Source: Deferribacterales bacterium UBA4806 (GTDB lineage Bacteria; Chrysiogenota; Deferribacteres; Deferribacterales; UBA228). Taken from it: DNA of 11,607 nt. The stretch spans positions 1,162 to 12,768 of the forward strand of contig DHGE01000008.1 in NCBI GenBank assembly GCA_002402635.1. The letters run 5' to 3'. Made by a program: the position numbers and the translations under genes. Shown here in pieces: positions 1 to 5,985 of the stretch (the first letter of the stretch is position 1; each line of letters starts with the position of its first letter). The notes beneath the pieces were generated by a model. That model was not told the origin of the DNA. It ran no database searches and worked only from the letters and a program-made list of their open reading frames with translations.

Positions 1-906
1 AATTAGAAACTCATTTATATCCAACGTTTTGCTAGAAAAATCGAGTATTATATCTTTTTCTCTTTTATTAAGCCTATATGAATAATCTCTCCATATTTTT
101 TTTAAAGTATAGCTACATGTTGCACAAGCTGATACTATATAATCAAAGGAAATATGCTCCATAAGTTTTACTTGTTGCCTTAATATGTTAGTAAACGTTT
201 TCATGTCTCCACTGGCAAGAGCAGGGATGCCACAACATATAAGTTTTTCAGGGATTATAGTATTAATATTATATTTATTTAGTACCTTAACAACTCCTTC
301 TCCTATTGATGGTAGCATTCTATCTATAACGCATCCATAAAAAAATAGTACTTTTATTTTTCCATTACTATTTACTCTGCTTTTATATTTATTATGAAAA
401 GGTTGCTTCACTAGTTTTTTTATATGCCTATTTTTTAATTGCGGAAAATATTTAACACAAGACGTCTGCATATCTTCATTAGCTTTCTTTAAAAATATAT
501 CCTGAAAAGTACTACCTAATTTTAGAAGGGAATTAAAAACGGCTGGTTTTGCCAACATATTACGAAATATAATCTTTTTTGCAAGTGAAAGCCCATTATA
601 TTCACTTAAAATAATACGACTATGATAAAAAATATCTAATGTATCTACCCCACTAGGACAGTTTGCCTCACAACTGCCACAAGTTACACATCTATTTACT
701 CTATCAGAGGCAATTTTTGTATTATTGAACAAACTATCGGCCAAACCTTCCAAAATAGCCACTTTCCCGCGAGAAGTATCAGATTCCTTAAATGTTTCAT
801 TATATAAAGGGCATACAGCTTGACAAAAACCACATTTCATACATTTTGTAAGTTTATCATCTAATGCTTTTAATAATCCAACTAAGTGTGTTAAATCCTC
901 CATCAT
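1..906 (-). CDS. glcF: GlcF-type iron-sulphur subunit of glycolate oxidase / D-lactate dehydrogenase (partial, C terminus beyond window)
   Basis: The frame is open without a stop for 302 codons from ATG at 906-904 and leaves the window at base 1. Two ferredoxin-type [4Fe-4S] motifs are visible: C22-M-K-C25-G-F-C28 with C32-P, and C73-V-T-C76-G-S-C79 with C83-P. A complete CCG domain follows: C192, then C224-C225-G, then C261-A-T-C264, the C-X31-CC-X35-CXXC pattern of GlcF, LutA and heterodisulphide reductase D-like proteins. In this family the protein takes electrons from the flavin subunit and passes them to quinone or another membrane carrier. Its ATG overlaps the stop of the upstream glcD by four bases (ATGA), so the two are translationally coupled. 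A second in-frame ATG follows immediately (903-901). The E. coli protein has about 407 residues, so roughly 100 plus a second CCG domain should lie to the left. Whether the substrate is glycolate or D-lactate cannot be decided here. Confidence 0.9.
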   Translation of the reverse strand, partial: MMEDLTHLVGLLKALDDKLTKCMKCGFCQAVCPLYNETFKESDTSRGKVAILEGLADSLFNNTKIASDRVNRCVTCGSCEANCPSGVDTLDIFYHSRIILSEYNGLSLAKKIIFRNMLAKPAVFNSLLKLGSTFQDIFLKKANEDMQTSCVKYFPQLKNRHIKKLVKQPFHNKYKSRVNSNGKIKVLFFYGCVIDRMLPSIGEGVVKVLNKYNINTIIPEKLICCGIPALASGDMKTFTNILRQQVKLMEHISFDYIVSACATCSYTLKKIWRDYSYRLNKREKDIILDFSSKTLDINEFLI

Positions 907-2288
907 ATCACCTTCAGAAATTTATCGGCATTCAAAATATTGTTTGGATCAAATGTCTGTTTTAATCTGTTTGAAAAATCAACTGTTGACAACCCAACTT
1001 CAGCCTTAAAATATTTAGACTTTGCAATTCCTATACCATGCTCACCAGAAAGAGTACCATCTAATTCAATAGTTTTAAGAAATATTTCATCAATAGCTTT
1101 AGATACTCTTTTCATTTCTTCGCTGTCTCTTCTATCTGTTAATATTGTGGGATGTAAATTACCGTCGCCTGCATGCCCAAAAGTTCCAATAAGAACATTA
1201 TATTTTTTACTTACATCTATTACTAACTTAACCATTTCAGGAATTACACTCCTTTTTACGGTAGCGTCTTCTAATATTACAGTGGGCTTAACCCTAGAAA
1301 GTGCTGCCAATGCAACTCTTCTAGCTTCCCATAGCTTATTTTTTTCTTCTATATTGTTTGCTATTTTAACAGAACCATTTAGTTTTTCACATATTGCCAT
1401 CACTTTTCTTGCCTCATCCTCCACAGCTTCTTCATAATTCCCATCAACTTCAATAAGCAAAATTGTAGCTGCATCAATGGGTAAACCAATCTTGCAATAA
1501 TCCTCAACGGCCCTTATAGTAAAATTATCTAAGAATTCCAGTGTGGCAGGAAGTATTTTATTGGATATAATAGCTGAAACACTCTCAGATGCATTTAACA
1601 TATCATTATAAGTTACCATCATTGCTTTAGAAAATGTTGGTTTAGGAATTAATTTTAATATTATTTTGTTTATTACACCCAATGTACCCTCTGATCCCAC
1701 CATTAATGCAGACAAATTAAGTCCTGTCGCACATTTAACAGTTTTTGAACCTGTTTTTATTAAATTGCCCATAGTATCATAAAATTCCATCCCCATTACA
1801 TAATCTTTAGTAACACCGTATTTTAAACCTCTTAATCCACCAGCATTTTCAGAAACATTGCCTCCAAGTGTTGAAACATTCTGACTGGCTGGGTCAGGTG
1901 GATAAAAAAGCCCATTTTTATCAACGACTGAAGCAAATTTAGCAGTAACCACTCCAGGTTCAACAACTGCATACATATCATTACAGTTTATTTCTAATAT
2001 CCTGTTTAATTTTGTTGTGACAATGACTGCCCCTTTTTTTATAGGTATTGTGCCTCCACTTAAATTTGTTCCAGCGCCCCTAATTATAGTGGGAATTTTT
2101 TCTTCATTAAGCAGACTTATAATTTTACCTAAATCATCAGTTTTTTCTGGAGTAAGGACAATATCGGGAGAAACTGGTTTTTCAACTGCAGCGTCATAGG
2201 CATAACTATATAAATCGACCTCATCGATTAATACATTTGTTTGTCCTATAAGACCTTCTAATTCTCTTACTAAAGAATTTTTTATCAT
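903..2288 (-). CDS. glcD: GlcD/Dld-type FAD-binding 2-hydroxyacid dehydrogenase
   Basis: This 461-residue protein has the vanillyl-alcohol-oxidase-type FAD fold. The FAD-binding half contains RGAGTNLSGG (70-79), PPDPAS (130-135) and TLGGNVSENAGG (140-151). The C-terminal FAD-oxidase half contains HAGDGNLHP (372-380) and SGEHGIG (414-420). These are hallmarks of GlcD and bacterial D-lactate dehydrogenases, which oxidise glycolate or D-lactate to glyoxylate or pyruvate. The length is typical. The start is the only sensible ATG; it follows a GGGGG sequence (2293-2297 on the opposite strand) with a 4-base spacer, a wobble-paired Shine-Dalgarno. The gene is coupled to the Fe-S subunit gene downstream and divergent from a lactate/glycolate permease gene. 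No GlcE-like short flavoprotein gene lies between D and F, which favours a two-subunit D-lactate dehydrogenase over the E. coli three-subunit glycolate oxidase. That preference is inference. Confidence 0.93.
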   Translation of the reverse strand: MIKNSLVRELEGLIGQTNVLIDEVDLYSYAYDAAVEKPVSPDIVLTPEKTDDLGKIISLLNEEKIPTIIRGAGTNLSGGTIPIKKGAVIVTTKLNRILEINCNDMYAVVEPGVVTAKFASVVDKNGLFYPPDPASQNVSTLGGNVSENAGGLRGLKYGVTKDYVMGMEFYDTMGNLIKTGSKTVKCATGLNLSALMVGSEGTLGVINKIILKLIPKPTFSKAMMVTYNDMLNASESVSAIISNKILPATLEFLDNFTIRAVEDYCKIGLPIDAATILLIEVDGNYEEAVEDEARKVMAICEKLNGSVKIANNIEEKNKLWEARRVALAALSRVKPTVILEDATVKRSVIPEMVKLVIDVSKKYNVLIGTFGHAGDGNLHPTILTDRRDSEEMKRVSKAIDEIFLKTIELDGTLSGEHGIGIAKSKYFKAEVGLSTVDFSNRLKQTFDPNNILNADKFLKVI

Positions 2289-2311
2289 AAAACCCCCAAA
2301 TTATTCTAAAT

Positions 2312-2335
2312 AAATAATATTATATAATATTATTT
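2312..2335. promoter_or_regulatory. 24-bp perfect palindrome in the glcD-lctP divergent spacer
   Basis: Bases 2312-2335 form a perfect inverted repeat with 12-base arms (left arm AAATAATATTAT), all A/T. Its centre carries TATAAT on the plus strand (2323-2328) and on the minus strand (2324-2319), so it could hold overlapping -10 elements for both genes, or be an operator. It lies 24 bases from the glcD start and 53 from the lctP ATG. Its composition makes chance symmetry fairly likely. Confidence 0.4.
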
Positions 2336-2340
2336 TATTT

Positions 2341-2371
2341 TTTACATCTTTTTATTGAACTTATTTATATT
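2341..2371 (+). promoter_or_regulatory. candidate lctP promoter
   Basis: TTTACA (2341-2346, 5 of 6 matches to the -35 consensus) is followed after 19 bases by TATATT (2366-2371, 5 of 6 to -10). The spacer is longer than ideal. Transcription would begin about 10 bases before the ATG, giving a very short leader, in line with the poor Shine-Dalgarno there. In such AT-rich DNA this is only a candidate. Confidence 0.3.
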
Positions 2372-2388
2372 AATTGTTATTAAAGCGT

Positions 2389-3999
2389 ATGTGGATTCAA
2401 ATATATAATCCTGCATTAAATATCTATCTTTCTGCTCTTATTGCCTCACTTCCTCTAATGATATTGTTTTATATGTTAGCTATTAAGAGAAAATCAGGTC
2501 ATATTTCTGCTTTAGCTTCTTTATTATCGGCCTTAATAATTGCTACATTAATCTGGAGAATGCCACCTTTTCTTGCTATTAGCTCTGCTCTTATGGGAAT
2601 GATTTTCGGAATGTTCCCTATAATTTGGATCATTGTTACTACAATATGGCTTTATAATATGACTGTTCAATCTGGACAATTTGACATAATTAAGGAATCT
2701 TTATCAAAAATTACTGATGATAGAAGGTTACAGGCAATTTTTATAGCTTTTGCCTTTGGTGCTTTTATAGAAGGAACTGCAGGTTTCGGTACACCCGTAG
2801 CCATTACTACTGCTATGCTTGTGGGTTTAGGTTTTGTCCCCATATATGCTGCTAAAATCTGTCTGCTTGCCAACACAGCTCCTGTTGCATTTGGAGCAAT
2901 TGGGATCCCCATAATAGTTGCAGCAGATGTATCCAAAACTAACCTATTAAATATCTCATCTATTGCAGGTATACAAGTCTCAATAATAGCTCTTATTGTC
3001 CCTTTTTGGTTAAACCTGGTTATGTGTGGTATAAAGAGAACAATTGAAGTTATCCACTTTCTTATATTTGCAGGAGTTATCTACGCTTCTATTGTATTTT
3101 TTGTCTCTAACTATGTAGGTCCTTATCTGCCAGATTTGCTTGCATCAATAACTACAATAATTGCACTACTAATATTCACAAGGTTTGTTAAACCAAAAAC
3201 AATATTTCATTTTCCCGAGGAGGCAAAGGAAAGTAATAAAAAAAATATTAATTTAACCTTTCCTGTTGTATTTAAAGCATGGCTTCCATATATTATTTTG
3301 GCTTTAATTGTTTACATCTGGTCTACAATGCCTACTAAAGGATTTTTAAACAATTTAGATTTAAAAATACCGTGGCCCTATTTAGATAATATTATTTATA
3401 AAACTTCTCCTATAACACCTACCAATTCGCCATATAGTGCAATATATAACTTTAGTTATGCCTCAAGCGCTGGAACAGCTATCTTTATAGCAGGGCTAAT
3501 ATCAATTTTTTTTATGCCTTCATATAGTTATAGAGATGCCTATAAATGTTTTTTAAAAACTCTTAAAATGTTAATCTATCCTATCATAACAATATTATCC
3601 ATACTTGGATTAGCCTATTTAATGAACTATTCTGGAATGAGTTCCACCATTGGACTCGCTCTTACCTCAACTGGATTTCTCTTCCCATTCTTTTCGCCAA
3701 TTTTGGGCTGGTTAGGCGTTTTTCTTACAGGTAGTGATACTTCATCAAATGCTCTGTTTTGTTCGCTCCAGAACACCACTGCTGAACAATTAGGGTTAAA
3801 CCCTGAATTAGCCGTTGCGGCCAATTCTACAGGTGGAGTATGTGGTAAAATGATATCTCCTCAAAGTATCGCCGTAGGGGCAGCAGCAAGTGGGCTTATT
3901 GGAAAAGAAGGTGAAATCTTCAGATTTACCTTTAAACACAGTATTTTAATGGTTTTACTGATTGCTATAATTAATTTTATTATGTCTTTAATATTGTAA
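2389..3999 (+). CDS. lctP: LctP-family lactate/glycolate permease
   Basis: This 536-residue polytopic membrane protein is rich in hydrophobic segments. It carries the LctP signature stretches GAFIEGTAGFGTP (about 124-136), GSDTSSNALF (about 448-457) and NSTGGVCGKMISPQ (about 479-492). The family, which includes E. coli LldP and GlcA, takes up L-lactate, D-lactate and glycolate by proton symport. I chose ATG 2389 because the resulting N terminus (MWIQIYNPALNIYLSAL) matches the usual MW-start of the family. A TTG 15 bases upstream would add five unmatched residues. No convincing Shine-Dalgarno precedes the ATG. The gene is divergent from glcD-glcF, which supplies the oxidising enzyme for the imported substrate, and a lipoprotein gene follows after 28 bases. 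The length is typical and the gene looks intact. Confidence 0.93.
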   Translation: MWIQIYNPALNIYLSALIASLPLMILFYMLAIKRKSGHISALASLLSALIIATLIWRMPPFLAISSALMGMIFGMFPIIWIIVTTIWLYNMTVQSGQFDIIKESLSKITDDRRLQAIFIAFAFGAFIEGTAGFGTPVAITTAMLVGLGFVPIYAAKICLLANTAPVAFGAIGIPIIVAADVSKTNLLNISSIAGIQVSIIALIVPFWLNLVMCGIKRTIEVIHFLIFAGVIYASIVFFVSNYVGPYLPDLLASITTIIALLIFTRFVKPKTIFHFPEEAKESNKKNINLTFPVVFKAWLPYIILALIVYIWSTMPTKGFLNNLDLKIPWPYLDNIIYKTSPITPTNSPYSAIYNFSYASSAGTAIFIAGLISIFFMPSYSYRDAYKCFLKTLKMLIYPIITILSILGLAYLMNYSGMSSTIGLALTSTGFLFPFFSPILGWLGVFLTGSDTSSNALFCSLQNTTAEQLGLNPELAVAANSTGGVCGKMISPQSIAVGAAASGLIGKEGEIFRFTFKHSILMVLLIAIINFIMSLIL

Positions 4000-4027
4000 T
4001 TTTTACAAAAACTCTATAGAATAAACT

Positions 4028-4678
4028 ATGAAAAATTCATTAAAATCTCTATTTACAGTTTTTATAATTCTATTTTTATGTATTTTAGGTGCTTGCGCAA
4101 AAAAAGAACTTAAATACTATTCAGACTATATTTGGAAACCAGATACAGAGGAAGGACGTAGATTAAAATTATTATATCAAGAGGAATTATTTAATATTTA
4201 TAAGCAATTATCAGGTTTTAACTTTCCAGTACAAAAAAATGGAATTGGGTTTACTATTTCGGAGAAATGTCAGACTGAAGGATGCATGTATGAAGAATTA
4301 ATTAGATTCTGGCTTTTTATTGCATGTCCATTAGATGTCTCTGTCTCAGCAAACACCTATAAAACTTTTGAAAACAGAGCAGAATATGCTATAGAGAAAA
4401 GATTGCCCGATATTTTATTACCTTTAAAAAAAATTGACTTCAACAAGATTTTCAGTGATAAACGTTTCGATGGGATAATGTTAAGTTTCACATGGCAAGT
4501 GAAAGAATTCCCAAAAGAATTGATTGGTAGAAGTAATTATGAAACTGCAAGAGTTTATATTTCAAAAGATATCTATACAAAATATATAAATAAGGAAATA
4601 GATATTAATGAACTTCTTAACAACTCTGAAATTTATTTGAAACTGGGGCCAAATAAATCTAAAAAAATAAATATTTAA
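4028..4678 (+). CDS. predicted lipoprotein, unknown function
   Basis: I do not recognise this 216-residue protein. The N terminus is a clear lipoprotein signal: K2-N-S-L-K, a hydrophobic run (about 8-20), then a lipobox L20-G-A-C23. The residue after Cys is Ala, which in a diderm would not signal inner-membrane retention. The mature part is mixed charged/hydrophobic, with a KCQTEGC cysteine pair near residues 79-85, a further Cys in FIACPLDV, and a basic C terminus. No repeats or internal membrane spans are evident. It begins 28 bases after lctP with no terminator between, so it is probably co-transcribed and may have a surface role linked to organic-acid use; that link rests on position alone. 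No strong ribosome binding site is visible. A terminator-like hairpin follows immediately. Confidence 0.8.
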   Translation: MKNSLKSLFTVFIILFLCILGACAKKELKYYSDYIWKPDTEEGRRLKLLYQEELFNIYKQLSGFNFPVQKNGIGFTISEKCQTEGCMYEELIRFWLFIACPLDVSVSANTYKTFENRAEYAIEKRLPDILLPLKKIDFNKIFSDKRFDGIMLSFTWQVKEFPKELIGRSNYETARVYISKDIYTKYINKEIDINELLNNSEIYLKLGPNKSKKINI

Positions 4679-4679
4679 C

Positions 4680-4709
4680 TCAATATAAATTATATATTGA
4701 TGTTTTTTT
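4680..4709 (+). terminator. AT-rich intrinsic terminator after the lipoprotein gene
   Basis: TCAATATA (4680-4687) pairs perfectly with TATATTGA (4693-4700) across a 5-base loop, followed by TG and seven T residues (4703-4709). It begins one base after the lipoprotein stop codon. The stem is weak (A/T rich) but the architecture and position fit a rho-independent terminator for the lctP transcript. Confidence 0.55.
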
Positions 4710-4757
4710 ATTATATCTATTGATTATTTTAGATCTATTATATATACTTTGGAAAAT

Positions 4758-5189
4758 ATGGAAATTAAACTACCTCCAAAAAAATATAAATATGAAATAG
4801 ATAAGAGTGGAAAGGAAAAGCTAGTTTATTCATGCCAATATCATGTAGTCTTTTGTACTAAATATAGACGATCTATATTAGAAGGAAGGATTGCTAGCAG
4901 ACTTAAGGCTTTAATTGAAGAAGAACAGAAGGATTTTGGTTACAGTATTATAGATATTGATATCAAGCCAGATTATGTTCACTTAGTTTTAGATATTAAC
5001 CCTAAGATTGGCATCTATGATATTATTGGGCATATTAAGAGACATTCTTCAAGTAAACTGCGTAAAGAATTTTCTGAATTAAAGAAAAGACTCCCTTCAA
5101 CATGGACAAATTCAAGTTTTATTTCTTCTATTGGCTTAATGGATATGGGCATAATCCTCAGTTACATTGAGTCACAGAAAGGCAAATAA
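4758..5189 (+). CDS. tnpA: IS200/IS605-family Y1 transposase TnpA, possibly inactive
   Basis: The protein has 143 residues from ATG 4758; an in-frame TTG at 4749 would add three. The family is recognised from YSCQYHVVFCTKYRR near the N terminus, IIGHIKRHSSSKLRKEF in the middle, LPSTWTNS, and a C-terminal YIESQKGK whose Tyr (136 from the ATG) sits where the catalytic tyrosine belongs. The enzymes cut and join single-stranded DNA at element ends, using a metal-binding His-hydrophobic-His motif plus that Tyr. Here the motif reads D-Y-V-H (Tyr73, His75), so the first metal-binding His is replaced; CAT to TAT would be one transition. The usual WTNSYF is WTNSSF. Length and frame are intact. It could be a recently inactivated copy or a variant with altered metal binding. 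It sits between two unrelated transcription units. Confidence 0.87.
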   Translation: MEIKLPPKKYKYEIDKSGKEKLVYSCQYHVVFCTKYRRSILEGRIASRLKALIEEEQKDFGYSIIDIDIKPDYVHLVLDINPKIGIYDIIGHIKRHSSSKLRKEFSELKKRLPSTWTNSSFISSIGLMDMGIILSYIESQKGK

Positions 5190-5191
5190 AA

Positions 5192-5273
5192 ATAAAGTGA
5201 TAAGAAAAATTCAATTGTTTAGCTTGTACCCACAAGCAAACTAATGATTTTTCTTCTTTTAACTCGACTTTAT
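5192..5273 (+). repeat. long imperfect hairpin after tnpA (probable IS right end)
   Basis: Three nested pairings are visible. An inner stem GCTTGT (5222-5227) with ACAAGC (5232-5237) has loop ACCC and is extended by GTTT/AAAC across a bulged A5221. A middle stem AAGAAAAAT (5202-5210) pairs with ATTTTTCTT (5247-5255). An outer stem ATAAAGT (5192-5198) pairs with ACTTTAT (5267-5273). It starts three bases after the tnpA stop. IS200/IS605 ends carry such hairpins for transposase recognition. It could also terminate tnpA transcription. Confidence 0.6.
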
Positions 5274-5275
5274 CA

Positions 5276-5485
5276 GCTCAAAGTATATAAGTAATTGATA
5301 GTATTGAATTTATTTAAAATTAGAGTTTTAAATTTATTCTACAAGTGTTCAATATTTATGGAGTTCAGTATAGCCTTTTGAATATACAAAGGGATAAGCC
5401 TTGAGATGGCTAAATTTTTATGTAGATTTTTATATAAGGCAATTATATAATTATAAATATATTTTAAATGAAGCAATTTGATTAA
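5276..5485. other. gene-free AT-rich stretch with local pairing potential
   Basis: No credible coding sequence is present on either strand; stops are frequent and codons low-complexity. The one G/C-richer island (5371-5412) can fold. CCTTTTG (5374-5380) pairs with CAAAGGG (5387-5393), one G-U, loop AATATA. Alternatively TAGCC (5371-5375) pairs with GGCTA (5408-5412). No riboswitch family I know fits its conserved bases. It may be leftover IS-end DNA or an untranslated RNA. Confidence 0.3.
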
Positions 5486-5513
5486 TTGATATTATTGAAA
5501 AAAGTAGTATAAT
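5486..5513 (+). promoter_or_regulatory. sigma70-type promoter of trmO
   Basis: TTGATA (5486-5491) and a perfect TATAAT (5508-5513) are separated by 16 bases, nearly the housekeeping consensus. Initiation would fall near 5520, right at the start of AGATAGGGG, giving a leader of about 11-14 bases before the first trmO codons. This matters because it places the transcription start downstream of the last upstream in-frame stop and excludes an earlier start codon. Confidence 0.7.
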
Positions 5514-5533
5514 TAAAAGATAGGGGTTTTATT

Positions 5534-5947
5534 ATAGAGACTATTCAGTTTAATCCTATAGGTTTTGTAAAAGTTGACGAAATAAATATTCCCAAACATT
5601 ATAACTCCTCCGAAACAATAGGGGCACTCATTATAGAAGAAAAATATCTGCCAGGGCTTACTGATATAAAAGTGGGAGACTGTATTGTAGTTTTATTTCA
5701 TTTTCATAAATCATCAAAATTTACAAAAAATTTTTTACGTAGAATTCCACCCCACGGAGATAAAGAAATGGGTGTTTTTAGCATATGCTCACCTGTGAGG
5801 CCAAATCCTATAGGTTTGTCAATTGTTAAAGTAGTAGGTATCAATAAAAATATTTTAACTGTCAAACATATAGATATGTTCGATGGCACTCCCATTTTAG
5901 ACATTAAACCATATAAAAAACCAATTTTTGATTGTGAGAATATTTAA
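5534..5947 (+). CDS. trmO: TrmO/TsaA-family tRNA methyltransferase with a non-canonical start codon
   Basis: The 137-residue product matches the short TrmO (TsaA-like) fold. In E. coli TrmO uses SAM to methylate N6-threonylcarbamoyladenosine at tRNA position 37. Conserved stretches, numbered from codon 5534, are FNPIGFV (6-12), YLPGLTDI (38-45), VLFHFHKS (53-60), PHGDKEMGVF (73-82), SPVRPNPIGLS (86-96) and DMFDGTPILDIKPY (114-127). The first conventional start in frame is GTG 5672, which would delete about 46 residues that clearly belong to the domain. Upstream the frame is open only to the TAA at 5510-5512, which lies inside the -10 box. AGGGG (5522-5526) lies 7 bases before ATA 5534 and 4 before ATT 5531. 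Translation therefore probably begins at ATA or ATT, or the start has mutated. A rhodanese gene follows after 38 bases. Confidence 0.82.
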   Translation: METIQFNPIGFVKVDEINIPKHYNSSETIGALIIEEKYLPGLTDIKVGDCIVVLFHFHKSSKFTKNFLRRIPPHGDKEMGVFSICSPVRPNPIGLSIVKVVGINKNILTVKHIDMFDGTPILDIKPYKKPIFDCENI

Positions 5948-5985
5948 AGGATTATAAAAAAAATTGAATAAAAAGGAGATTATAG

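Larger units (their letters stand above)
4711..5275 (+). mobile_element. IS200-like insertion sequence, approximate extent
   Basis: A solitary Y1 transposase gene with a large hairpin just after it matches the layout of IS200-group elements. These have no terminal inverted repeats or target duplications and carry subterminal hairpins. The limits are estimates: the left is set after the preceding terminator, and the right just past the outer arm of the hairpin (5267-5273). No convincing left-end hairpin is visible; only a weak 5-bp stem (4715-4719 with 4730-4734) is present. No tnpB gene accompanies it. Confidence 0.45.

Noticed and set aside
940..1437. 165-codon open frame on the plus strand
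   Set aside because: It is antisense to the conserved C-terminal half of glcD, has no recognisable protein features, and exists because of codon bias in the real gene.
5371..5412. Possible riboswitch (c-di-GMP, TPP or purine type)
   Set aside because: The conserved core bases of these classes are not present, and a separate promoter lies between this island and trmO.
5324..5472. Minus-strand open frame of about 47 codons in the gap after tnpA
   Set aside because: It has no good start or ribosome binding site, is low-complexity (Ile/Tyr/Leu/Lys/Asn) and resembles no family.
5672..5947. trmO starting at GTG 5672
   Set aside because: It would remove about 46 residues that match the family, including FNPIGFV, while the promoter and AGGGG site sit correctly for a start at 5531-5534.
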